Below, one piece after another: positions 1-10,916 of a stretch of DNA of 64,000 nt. The notes under the pieces are model-generated. The model had not been told where the DNA came from and did no database searches. It saw nothing but the letters and a program-made list of their open reading frames with translations. This DNA is from Branchiostoma belcheri (taxonomy: Eukaryota; Chordata; Leptocardii; Amphioxiformes; Branchiostomatidae): contig NW_017804453.1 of assembly GCF_001625305.1 (NCBI RefSeq), positions 1,072,017 to 1,136,016 of the forward strand, given 5' to 3'. Position numbers and translations under genes: made by a program. Numbering within the stretch: position 1 is the first letter of the stretch; each line of letters opens with the position of its first letter.

Positions 1-903
1 CTTGAAGGCTAGCAGGACACCCCTCCCTTTCCCAAAGTTTCTGTCTTTTCTTATGACTGTGTAATTTGGGGGAAATAATTCACTGCTGTTAACTGAGTCG
101 TCTAGATGTGTTTCCGTGCCCAAGACTATATCCGGAGAGTGTTGGTCTAGGCATACTGCTAAGTCAGTTGTCTTGTTACGTATACCCTGAAAGTTTATTA
201 CACAAGCCTTTAGTTTCTGTTTAGGGGCTTTACGTTTGTTAGGTTTATACTGGTTAGGGGACGATGTAGCCAAGGGTGATTTGGGGGATCCAGTTTTGGA
301 TAAATTACTGTGGTTATCGTCTAGGCAGGGATTACTAGAATTATTTGACTGGTTATTTATTGAGGACAAACTTTCAAAACTGTTTGATGTTTCAATGTCA
401 CTACTGTTGAAGAGTGAGCTTGTAAAATTCGGTAATCCACATTGGCAACAGATCCACTCCATACTATTATGGTTCGCTAGGATGTTATAGTTTGTAGTTG
501 ACATGGCCATGCAATCGACGTGGTACCATCCCTCACATTCGTCGCATTGGATGGCACGTTGGTTCCATTTTGCTGCTTTGTTGCAGAGAAGACATGGAAA
601 TTTTGGCTTGTAAGGGCCTGGATTAGGGTGCAGGTCCCCTGATTGAGTCAGCATAACTAAAAGGGCAATGGATACAGAAATTGATTTGAGTGGGTGACTA
701 AGTGAATTGGGTTGGCTTTTCTGGTGTTTATGAAGGTTAAGTAGGTTCAGGATACTAGGAGTAAACTTGGTGTCAACATTTGGAGCCATAAGAAGGTCGT
801 GGTTCGAAGAACCGGGTTTTTGAAGGTGATTTGACAGTTGGTTAACGAGGGAGTAGAGACCCAGTATTGTTACTAGTAAATTTAGTATATTTGACCACAA
901 CAT
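1..903 (-). mobile_element. 5' part of a CR1/L2-like non-LTR retrotransposon ORF (PHD finger + endonuclease start)
   Basis: Read on the minus strand, an ATG at 901-903 opens a frame that stays open for 301 codons to the window edge. It begins with a hydrophobic segment, then a 2A-like motif ending in NPGP (residues 88-97, positions 613-642). Next comes a PHD-type zinc finger, residues about 104-155: Cys-x2-Cys, a middle Cys-x2-Cys, Trp-Tyr-His-x2-Cys, then Trp-x-Cys-Cys-x2-Cys. After a Ser/Asn-rich linker, residues from about 238 match the start of a LINE apurinic-type endonuclease: the VINFQGIRNK start, the PDIVLGTETHLD segment with the catalytic-type Glu, then RKDR and a Gly-rich strand. 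PHD plus endonuclease in one ORF is known from CR1/L2-clade elements. The reverse transcriptase would lie to the left of the window. No stop or frameshift is seen, so the copy may be young. It lies antisense in a MYB intron. Confidence 0.9.
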
Positions 904-1290
904 GGTTACCTAACTACAAGGAACGTGACAAAGGAGAAAATTTGTCACGTGGAGGCACTAAGGGTACTCTTTGACCCAGAGTACTTTACTTACACACTTA
1001 CTTATAAGGAGCGTACCTCTGGGCACTTTTTGGCCGAGGGCGCTAATAAGTAGATATGTTGAACCCCAAAAATTTGCGGTAATTCACTGATATGTAAATG
1101 GTTGTGTGAAAGTACTAAGGGCTCTATTTGGCCCAGAGTACTATATTACTATACTCACTTACTTGGCAAGAGCACACCACTAGGCGCTATGCATATTAGG
1201 ACCAAGTATTTAGCTAAATTTCAGGTGGCCTATGTAAATAATTGTGAGGAAGTACTGAGGGCTCTCTTTGGCCCAGAGCACTAAGTGAAC
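904..1290 (-). repeat. LINE 5' leader with repeated hairpin-like units
   Basis: The DNA just upstream of the retrotransposon ATG carries a unit of the type AGTACT-AAGGGCTC-n-GGCCCAGAGTACT three times, at about 955-985, 1110-1142 and 1250-1283. The last two are exactly 140 bp apart and share the preceding TATGTAAAT stretch. A weaker relative lies at 1010-1048. Each unit is partly self-complementary (AGTACT pairs with AGTACT, GGGC with GCCC). Repeated 5' units of this kind commonly act as LINE promoter monomers; that role is inferred. The left boundary of the element is not certain. Confidence 0.6.
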
Positions 1291-1926
1291 ATGTTAGAAC
1301 ATGTATCTATTTCAGGTAAAGCTATGTGTAAGCGGTTAGATTGAATCTTATTATAAATGAAATTAATAATCCTACAATGTATGAGGTAATGTTTCGCCCT
1401 ACCGGTCTCGCGTTGCCGCCCTACCTTTACCGCTCGCGACACGTGGTAATTACAAGTCCATTTTCTGTTCTGTGAACGCGATTCTAGAAAAGCAAGATGG
1501 CTGCCGTTGCACGCGGGCGAGGTCGCCCTCCCCCTTTGGTGCAGTCGGTTCTTGCTGGTTGAGATTTCAGAGTCTGGGAACAGTTTTTTGCCTCAATTTC
1601 CGGTCCCGGGTGATCTTGAAGTCCTCCAACGAAGTTGTAAAGGGTTTTGGTCCTAATAATTTGGCTCGCGACGAGGGTTTTAGATGGTGAAGAACTCCCG
1701 TAACGCGAGAAGGTGTTTACTCTTCGCGCATGCGCTTGACGCCGTCATTGATTGATTGATTGATTCATTCATTCATTCATTTTTCTGGGGAGTTAATTTT
1801 GCAATAGAAGGGTTTTTGTGTTGTTCACAGTCAAAACCATTCCGCACTGTATAAGAAATACAAGTGGAAACACATATTTGCAGTGTTCAAATCAGCATAT
1901 TCAACCCTGTTTAATACCTCTCCCAG
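1291..1926. other. MYB intron remainder with a CpG-rich promoter-like patch
   Basis: There is no coding sequence here. Between about 1395 and 1740 the DNA is CpG-rich. It holds a YY1-like site (AAGATGGCTGCC, 1494-1505, plus strand) and a perfect NRF1 palindrome (GCGCATGCGC, 1726-1735). A four-base microsatellite (ATTG/ATTC) follows at 1747-1780. The patch could be the far 5' end of the LINE, a second mobile element, or an internal promoter of MYB. It ends in a polypyrimidine tract and the splice acceptor at 1925-1926. Confidence 0.4.
1747..1780. repeat. (ATTG)n/(ATTC)n microsatellite
   Basis: About four ATTG units run into about four ATTC units, directly after the CpG-rich patch. Confidence 0.85.
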
Positions 1927-4900
1927 GCCCAAGGATACATGCAGCAGCAGCAGCCCATGTACATGAACACAGCAGACTGTAGCATGGCTCCCCCTGGTGA
2001 CCACAACATGCAACAGCAGCAGCAGCAGCACTACCCCACCGACACCATGTCTCAGTGGAACAGCGACGTGGTGGATGGCATGATGGGAGTGGGGATGTCT
2101 AACGGCATGGTACAGGGTACCGAGGACCCGTCACCGACCAAGTGGATTGTGTACAACATGGACAATGATGGTAAGGCGTTCACCATGCTGTATGTAACCC
2201 TGTACATGTTGCTTGCAAAGCTTTGCTTTACATTTTTAATGAGAAGAAAGATGCTTTGATTACAGTCAAATCTGCTCAAGAAAACCACTGGGGTTTATAA
2301 AATTGGGTGCATGTGAACAGGTGGTCTCAATTCCATTTGGTTGTAGATTTGCATAGTTAACATGCTGTAGTGCACGTTTGCTGATATCCATCGAGTTATG
2401 CCATTTTGCTTCCTTTCCCATGCCTTCTTGTTTTTTATGTTCTTCTGCTGACCATTTCATCCTACACTGTGCTTCATGTTGTTGTTCTGTGTGGTTACAT
2501 CATCAGACTTGAACTGCTGGTTACTGGGCTGAATTCTTTCTTTTAGCTATTATGATAATTATCAAAAGTATATGTTTTGCAGTTTGGAAATCTCAAAGTC
2601 ACAAGTTTTGAATGGGTAGCAGACTAGCAGTGATGAAATATTACTGTCGTTGAAAACGTTTTGAGCATGATAACTTCACATTGAGCACATTTTCATCTTT
2701 AAAATGTGATTGATTGCTGAGGATTACATCATTTTGTGAGATAGCAATTTTGAAATGTTCTGTATTAGATAAAATCCAGTACGACCAGAGATATCACAAG
2801 TTCTTAGCTCAAATCATATCTGCACTGACCCTGGAAAAAGCAAGGACAGTTGACAGGATTCTTAAATAAAGCAAATTGGACTAATTGGGAGGGAGACCAG
2901 AAATTTCAAACAAAACACATTTGTACAGGAAGCCCAGAAATTCCAGCAAGTTGAAGTCATTCCTCTCATGTCCTCTTCGTCCCACCACCACCCCAACTGT
3001 TTTCTATCATCTCTCACCAACCAAGTTATCAACGCTCTGCACGCAGCCATCGTGTCGCCGCTGCGCTCGGTACCGGAGTTCACGGAGACGCTGCAGATGG
3101 TGGACGCGGAGGGAGAGGAGTGGGACAAGGACTTCGGCCAGCTGGAGCTGATCGGAGACATGGCCATCAACAGGACCGCCGAGAGGGAACAAGTCAGACA
3201 CCTGCCTGCTGAGGGCAGCACAGGTAAATAGATCAATGCTGATGTTTTTGGCAAAAGTTTTTTCAAAAGTTTCTAGGTTTACAGTAAGCAGCATGCAAGA
3301 ATTCTAGGAATTGTATAGGATTTTTCTGCACTGTTCACTTTGAATTCATCACGAAGGCAACTTTCTTTGCCCAATGTTTTTTTTCACACTTACCTCAGTT
3401 TTGGAGTGCCGATAGGATATCTTCCAAATATTAATAAATCAAATCAGTATGGCCTTGCCTCTGTGTATAATAATGCATAACAGTATCCATACCATACTTG
3501 TTTCTTCACTTGTCCAACAGAATACAGGTTTGATGGTCGTGCTATCCAGGGGTTGGCCAAGGAGACCCCAGGGAAGAGCGGTGGTCTGATCCCGATTACA
3601 TCACCCATCACGTCCAAGTTCACCACACCTCCCATCCTCAGGAGAAAACGCAAGAAGCACGTATCCTTCATGTACTAGCTACCATACAAAAGTTGTAGCA
3701 TGAGCAAGAGGTCGTGCATTCAAATCCTGGCTGTTGTCGCACGCTACTGGAAACATTGTCTGACAGTAGTCTTTTGAGGACTTTCTCTCTTGCTGTTAAA
3801 CATATATTATACAACTATTATTATTGCAAATGATAAGAAAATATTGTATTTTAGTTTCATAAACAGTACTCCTTAAAATAAAGGCGAAGGAATTAGTAGG
3901 TCTGCCGTCCTTAACCTAATGAACAGAACTCTCTCAGCACCTCCGTCCTGTCCCACGACACCACCCTGACGCCCTGTAAGGAAGCTGACAACACTCCGCA
4001 GAGAACACCCATCAAACCACTGCCATTCTCACCTTCTCAGGTCAGTTCAAGGTCACTGCAAAACCTCTTCCACCATGAAATAAAACCACCATCAAAGTTT
4101 CACTATTTACAGGATATGATAAACACTCATCACCCTGTATTCCCCCTCCCTGCTCAGTTCCTTAACACCCCTGACATCAACACGGAGATGCTGACGTCCA
4201 CTCCCATCTGCAGCCGTGCTCCGACCAGCACCACGCCGGTCAGCGGTCCACTCAACACCCCAGCTACAAACACCTCCATCATGGGCAAGGAGAACAAGGA
4301 TGCACAGTCAGTCATGCATTATCATTGTATGGTCTTTTTTGTAGCAACCATGCTCTAGACAAATTCTCACTGCACAAATCTTGAATTTTGTTGGTAGGAA
4401 TTCGTTCAAGATGGGCTTCTATTAAAAATCCCAAGTCCCGAATTATTCCATTGATCTAAAGTGACATAAACCGAAGTTCACAATTTCTGATGGTCTGATT
4501 TTGATTGCTTGAACAGGGAAGTGTTCCGTACCCCTCTGATGAAGCGTCGTCTGATTGACATGACCCCCAGAACACCCACCCCATTCAAGGACGCTCTCGC
4601 TGAGTTGGAGAAGAAAGGAGGAAAGCTGAAGAATCTGGTAAGTATCTCTCACCATTGACTTGTTTTTCAAAATTATGTGTCTTGCCTAGTATGTGGAAAT
4701 AACACCGGAAGCACAAGCAAACTCACAGACACCAAAAACAAACCTCCATACCAGGAAGTAAAAGTTGTAACCTACTCTTCTTCCAGCCCGTGACCCCAGG
4801 TCACATTGAGAAGGACCTGTCGGAGGTCATCAAACAGGAGGATGGTGGGAAATACAGCGAACTTTTCTGCAACAACGAGACACCAGACAGGAAAAGGAAG

Positions 4901-6280
4901 TCAGAGGTGGGATGTTAGGGACACAACAAAGGGTCTTGTCGGGAGAGGAAGGACACTTATTTAAGTTTGTGTGGTTTGCTCCTCTTTCTTGGCTGAAAAG
5001 GGCTATGGTACCTATTTGTTTTAATCTTAACCAATGTTTACCATTATTTCTGTTTCAGTCATGTTCTTTAGAGAATTGCATAGTAGGCACTTCACATGAT
5101 TTTTATAGCCAAGGATCTTGCTGTTTCATGCATTTGTTATTTTATCAAGCATTGTTTTTTTGTATGTATGGTTTCTCAGAACCCATCTCCATCCAAGAAG
5201 GCACGGAAGTCCCTGGCCTGTCTTGAGAACTGGGCACCAGACGCTGATGAACAAGAGAATGCTATAGAAGCCATGATGGACACACCGGTAAGAAAACACT
5301 GCTTTTCAAGTCTTGTTTTGTAGAGCCAAGGAAAAAGCTTCAAATTTTTTTGTATGATTCTTAGAAAATGTCAATAATCATAATCCATGTTAATGTTTCC
5401 CAGATGAAGAATCTTCTGTCTGAGGTGTCGCTGCTGTTCTCCCCTCCCGCGGGGTCCAGAGTGGAGGGAGGGAAGGACCTGCAGCTGGCTGACACCTCCC
5501 TGGGCCTGAACAACGCCTTCAACCTGCCATCCTCACCAACTAAGATGAAGGTAAGACAACCATGTAGATTAAGGGTTTGTTTAGTCACTGGACGTGCAAG
5601 TCAAGAAGCTGGAGGGTTTGGTATACTGGGTGCACATGCACTTCTGTGCACCCACCTAATTTGTGACTTCAGATGCACTGGTAACACCTAGATATTTGTG
5701 TAGAGTTAGGTACATTAAGGTATTATAATTGTACCAATGTCAGAAAAAAAATTAAATTTTTAAGTTAGCTGTAGGATTTCACATAGTGAAGACCTATGAT
5801 ACAAGTATTTCTCTACCCTTTACCAGCTGCGGTCAGCCACGAAACGACACGTCCATTTCCAGGAGACCCCTGTGCAGACCAGACAGACCAGCAAAGTCGT
5901 CAAGGTAAACATGTTCAGCTGCAAGGCAGTGTCTGATTGGCTGGCCAGCACTAATACTCCCCTAAATTACTGATAGTACACCTAAGAAAAATGTCATGTT
6001 TCTGGGTACTCAACTAACCCTTCACAAACTGTCTGAAATTTTTAGCTGTTGTCAAATGCTTACAAGAAGGCAAAAAAGGTATGTTAACAGGCCACCTCTG
6101 TCAAGTAACACATGATAGTAAGAAGTGCATACATTTATGTGACCTGATGTTGTTGTTTGTCATCAGCTGGACACTAGATACGAGCAGGTCGCCTGCGGGA
6201 AGACTGCCGACCAACAGTTACTCATCCAGCAGGCACGGGCCATCATGCAGTCCTGCAAGCCACGGGCGCTCAAGCTCTGA
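1927..6280 (+). CDS. MYB: MYB family transcription factor, C-terminal 12 exons (5' part outside window)
   Basis: Transcription factor of the MYB/MYBL1/MYBL2 family. Exons: 1927-2170, 3026-3223, 3521-3660, 3927-4040, 4158-4306, 4517-4637, 4787-4906, 5180-5287, 5404-5550, 5827-5904, 6046-6078, 6167-6280. Every junction is GT-AG with matching phase, giving 521 visible residues and a TGA stop. Seen in order: Gln/Met-rich start; acidic helix; TPPILRRKRKK; LPFSPSQ (ends at residue 232); PRTPTPFK (about 299-306); SKKARKSLA (about 367-375); and a C-terminal CGKTADQQLL (494-503). These match the conserved C-terminal regions of vertebrate A-, B- and c-Myb. The KKxRKSL block corresponds to the B-Myb segment that contacts the MuvB complex, which suggests the cell-cycle role of an undivided invertebrate Myb. 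The R1R2R3 DNA-binding repeats should lie upstream, beyond an intron of at least 1.9 kb that contains the LINE. Whether the orthologue is MYB or MYBL2 cannot be decided here. Confidence 0.95.
3684..3805. repeat. possible tRNA-derived SINE in a MYB intron
   Basis: Just after the donor at 3661 the intron reads GCAAGAGGTCGTGCATTCAA followed by ATCCTGGC. This resembles a tRNA-like pol III B box (GGTTCGANNCC) inside the usual SINE head, followed by a tail with TTGAGGACTTTCTCTC. No A box or target-site duplication was recognised, so this is a tentative call. Confidence 0.35.
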
Positions 6281-9200
6281 GGAGCGCACTTCCCACCAAT
6301 TATCAGTCGGCACTGGTTCATTCAAATGACAGCTGATGTGCACAGCATGTCCACATTTCATCAGTCACAAAAATTTCCAATAAGTAACAGTTAGTTACAA
6401 AGAATCGCACACAAAGGTATAGAATCGAGTATGAGGAAAGTTTTATCAACAGCAAGTAGCCTACCATTTGTGCCTTACAAACTCACAGCCATTCAGCTAT
6501 AAATTAGTCATCTGTCAACCAATCAAAACTTGCACTGCAAAACATCTAACCAATCCCAGGCATAGTAGCATTATACAGTTGTAGCCAATCAGAATGATGT
6601 GTTCTCTATTACTAGTCTCAGTTGTAGAGAAAAGGGACATTATTTTGGGACAAATTTAACCTTTGTAAATGTATGTGACTTAATGGCCTACATGTGTAGT
6701 TGCAATGTTTTCCATTTTAAATCCATCAGTTTGGCCAGTGTGTAGTTTTATTCTTGTTGAAACTGTTGTGTTTAATACTTCACGTGTGATGTTTAGAAAT
6801 ACATGAATATGAAATATCTTTTGCCACTGGCTATAGTTGAAAGGTCCATTGTACTTTGCCACCAAGAGGAACATGTCCAAATCATGTTTACAAATTCATC
6901 CAGAACATTTCCAAGAATGTCATATTGCATGGACGGACTCCTTTTGTTCTAACTTTGTGTCACAACAGAACTTTAGATAAAGCTGTTTGTATTTGTTCTG
7001 TGCAGGATACACTTTTACCTTACATTTACATTTGTTCATTAACAACAGCTGGGCCTTTTTAAAGCCATCTGCACCAATGGCTCTGCAAAAAAGTTTGATT
7101 TTTAACCACATTTCTGGATAGGAACAGAAAACAGAAATAGTTCAACGAATAGTTTTTGATATCAAAATTTACTGTCAGCTGAAACTGTTATATTTGAGGT
7201 AATACTCATAGCTACTGAGTTTGTATTTATGAACTACCTAGTAGTTGTGTAATGCATTGTGGGCAATATGTCAAAGTTTTAAAGGCCATTTGTTATGTAT
7301 TACCAGGGCCAGGGTCCTTCAAGTTTGACACAATACCCACAATGCATCATACTCCACATGCGCTTTTCAACCCATGAACTAGCTTATTGCAGGGTAGAAT
7401 TTGGCATTATCAGTAATACATGTAGTTCTGCGTATGCAACACAAGCACTGTGCACCATTTATCAGTGGGGATCACAGAAGGAATATGCACTGGACAGGGA
7501 AAAGTTTGGCACAATACCGCACGAACAATGTACACGCGTATTTTTCAGTGAACGGGTCTAACAAAAGGGAAGAGGCAAAAGACTTTAAAGATTGTATTTA
7601 AATGGTTGTTGCAGAAATTTAGTATGTGAAGTAAATGTATATATTATCAGTACAGCATACAAAATGATAAATAGAGTTACGGTTACTAAATCTGTGGTGG
7701 CACAGTCGATGATATGTAATTTCAGGGTTTGCATCCAAATGTTCTTATGTATAGTAGAGGGAGTGGTGGTATAATGTGTGTGAAAATGTGTGTTTCGAGG
7801 TAATTTACAAAATCACAAGGAGACAATTCTGGACTTAAGTGAGAAATGTTTTTGAATGCAAAGTTTACTGCAAAAGCATTTGGGCTTGGCTGTTCTGAAT
7901 CCTATAACATTTCCATAAAAATGTTTACAAAGAACATCAGAATCACAGAAACAAGCAAAAGATATGAAATAACAATAGAAACTAAACTACGAGTCCAGAA
8001 TTGTCTATTGCCATTATGTTGCTGTGGATCCTTAATTCTGGAAGTAACACAGATATTTTGAAGAGCTGACTTTGCATTTGCTGGAGTAACTTTCATTGTC
8101 CCTGTGATGGAAGCAAATTGAAGTTTGTACAATAATTGTAAAGAAAGAAACTATGTCACCATGCAGCAGTAAAGGAAAGGTACAGTTCATCCCTAGCTGT
8201 GTGGTATCTATGGTAACTTGCTGACTTAGGGCAGAATTTCAGGCATTTTGTTTTACTACATTTATTTTATTGCTGCTCAACAGTTGATATTCTTCCCTAG
8301 TAAAACCATTAATTACCTTCCCAACAGCTAATGGATACTGTAACTTCTTGTGTATTTTGGTTGGATTTGCTTCATATCTTGAAACATAATGTACTCCTCC
8401 AAAGTATGCCAGGACTTTTGCATTTGTAAAGTTTACCGATACTTTTGTGTTAACAAATGAAAGACTGACCTTTCACATTTCCCAACTGTCATTATCCTTC
8501 GCTGCATTTTCATGTAACCCATTAAACCAAACCTCTTTGTATTTGGTGAGACCTCAAAAATCTTTTCATTTGCCCTTGTCAATTTCTTAAAAAAATGTAG
8601 CGTAAACCCCCAATACACCCGCTGAATTACAAAATGCAGAAGTCCTTTTTGAAAGATGGAACTAATTTGTTAAAGTTTGTTCAATCTGACACATATTCAT
8701 CACTTTAATAACAAGGAGTGTTGTAGCTTAAACATCACCCCTAATAAATTGTGCAGTTCATATCTTTGTTTTGCATTGTTTTTACTTTTCCTTGTATCCA
8801 TAACTATTTGAATGACAACGTGTGTGTGTGTGTGGGGGGGTACTTATTACCTCACAACAGACCACAGGTCAGACAGAAAATTGGGTCCCACAAGCTGAGA
8901 GTAGAAGACGTTGGCTGTTGACAAGTATCTGGAGAAATCCATACAGCTTAAATAATTAACAGAGATATTCACAATGAAATCACAAAAACTCTTGATACCT
9001 CATATCATGGAGGTATTAGATATTTGATTTCTTGTTCATTTTAGCTCCATGTGGCTACAGTACTGTTAGCAGGTGGTGAATTTATTTCACACAATCATAT
9101 ACAAAGTGATAAGTATCACAATGGAAGCACCTTATTTAACGCACTTGTTTGAAAAGGACGGTTATTGAAACAGAACAGGCTTGCCAAGTGGGAACTTTTT

Positions 9201-9384
9201 TTTGTCATCAGGTGGGTTTTGTAAGTGGGATGGCCCTCTCAAAATTTTGAGACGAAATTGTGCAGTTTTATATCCTTGCGCTACGGGGCGCTTTTGATCC
9301 ATCGGACGGCGGCACCCCGTAAAACGTAAAGGCTGCATCGACAAGTTTGTGGTGATAGTGATACTTAACCAGACATTTTGTAAG
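6281..9384. other. MYB 3' UTR and MYB-ALKBH2 intergenic DNA
   Basis: No coding sequence is recognised. The first part is AT-rich, as expected for a long 3' UTR. Possible poly(A) signals are ATTAAA at 8521-8526 and AATAAA at 8743-8748, so the UTR end is not fixed. A (TG)n run followed by seven Gs lies at 8821-8840. A TACCTC/GAGGTA imperfect palindrome lies at about 8996-9016. The last 130 bp before ALKBH2 are CpG-richer and are the likely promoter; no TATA box is seen. Confidence 0.5.
8821..8840. repeat. (TG)n microsatellite followed by G7
   Basis: About six TG units run straight into a run of seven Gs. Confidence 0.8.
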
Positions 9385-10916
9385 ATGGACAAGTTTTTGA
9401 TAAGGAAGGGAACAACCAGGACGCCTGTGAGTCGAAAAGTTATTGACAGACAAAACGGAGAATCAAGCCGCATTCGTAACTCGCCGCCAAAAAGAGGACT
9501 GAGCGGGGAGGGGGGCGCTCCAAAATTTCGAAAGACGTCAGGAACAACAAACACCAAAGAAGACCTGAAGTGGAGAAAATTACGCGGAGAGAACTTCAAC
9601 TGCGACTACACTGTGTTGTACAGGCCAGGTGAAGCACGGACCCTCTTACAGACGTGTGAGGAAGAACTTGTCTACAACACCGGCGACCTGGCTAAAGTAC
9701 AGGTCAGGGGTTTTATCCAGAAGCTACATGTTTCAATAGAAATTTACATGTTTCAATAGAAATCATCATTCATGCAAATAAAGCTGCATCTAAAGTTACC
9801 TATGCATAACGGAGTCACGGAATGAATTTTCTTGACATTCATTATCACATATTATAATTTATACATCCCCATCCATTGAGGTCAAGGGTCATGTTGTTAT
9901 GTACACAGAACGTTTTACACAGACAAGACATTATCATCACCGGTGCTAGTGGGATTAATTTTCCTGCAATAAATGTCTGCAATTAATAAGTATAGTGATT
10001 ACCTCTGTATACAGAGGTATTATTTGCTAAATGTGTGTTTGCTTGTGTTAGGGTTCTGGCTGGGTGCCACCAGGAAGTTTCCTGGGAGTCTGTTGGCAGG
10101 AGAGAGGTAAACAGAGCAATTCACAATTATTAACAACCTGACCACCCCTTTACAGATATTTGGACAGTTCCACAACATTCCCAGGAAGCAGGTAGCCTTT
10201 GGTGACCCCGGACTGTCCTACCGGTTTTCGGGGGTGGAGGTTCCTGCCCGACCATGGACACCTCTCATACAGGGGATCAGGGACAGGATACAGGAGGTCA
10301 CGGGACACAAGTTTAACTTTGTTCTCGTTAACAGGTGAGAAACACTGAACGAAGGGTACCTCAGGTTTGTGAGGTCTGAGCACCAGATAGTCTTGTTATT
10401 TCCAATACATAGTTTATCAATCAATACATAATCAGCTGCTGACTTTTCACAGAATTCCACTTTTGCAAGGTGTGTTTTGTAAAACGGTATCTAGTACTAG
10501 TAGTAGCCATGCATTCCCTGTACTTCTAATTCCTAGAAACACTATCTGGACAATAACACCCTCCTCCTGACTCTAGTGCTCCTTTAAACCTGCTCCTGTT
10601 CACTCTCTTCAGATACAAGGATGGACAGGACCACATGGGGGAACATCGGGATGATGAGAAAGACCTGGTACGGGACGCTCCCATCGCCTCCCTCTCACTC
10701 GGACAGAAGAGAGACTTCATCTTCAAACACTGCGACGCGCGCGGAAAGAACGCCAAGCGCGCCATCGATCCCGTCAAACTGGAGTTGGAGCACGGTAGTC
10801 TCCTGATGATGAACCACCCGACCAATCACTACTGGTACCACTCCCTCCCCGTCAGGAAGAAGGCACTTGGGGTCAGGATCAACATGACCTTCAGGAGTAT
10901 GGTGACCTCTAAGTGA
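9385..10916 (+). CDS. ALKBH2: ALKBH2, alpha-ketoglutarate-dependent DNA dioxygenase
   Basis: Nuclear Fe(II)/2-oxoglutarate dioxygenase of the AlkB family. It reverses 1-methyladenine, 3-methylcytosine and etheno lesions in double-stranded DNA, near replication forks. Exons 9385-9702, 10156-10334 and 10613-10916 join in phase to give 266 residues (human protein 261). The iron ligands are visible as His177-x-Asp179 (GEHRDDE) and His242 (WYHSLPVRKK). Arg254 and Arg260 in GVRINMTFR fit the 2-oxoglutarate site. The fold starts at SYTVL-like CDYTVL and includes GDPGLSYRFSG. The start at 9385 is supported by family length and by KFLIR at residues 3-7, which fits the PCNA-binding APIM consensus found at the same place in mammalian ALKBH2. 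The gene lies about 3.1 kb downstream of MYB on the same strand. Intron 1 contains a TACCTC/GAGGTA repeat. All key residues are present, so it should be active. Confidence 0.96.
10002..10025. repeat. TACCTC...GAGGTA palindrome in ALKBH2 intron 1
   Basis: TACCTCTGTATACAGAGGTA is a perfect 20-base inverted repeat. It is followed by a T/G-rich stretch (TTATTTGCTAAATGTGTGTT). The same TACCTC-n-GAGGTA head recurs at about 8996, 13388 and 13504, which points to a dispersed element. Confidence 0.6.

Noticed and set aside
9162..9599. 145-codon open frame on the minus strand
   Set aside because: It is antisense to ALKBH2 exon 1 and its promoter. The plus frame gives a clear family match and this one has no domain.
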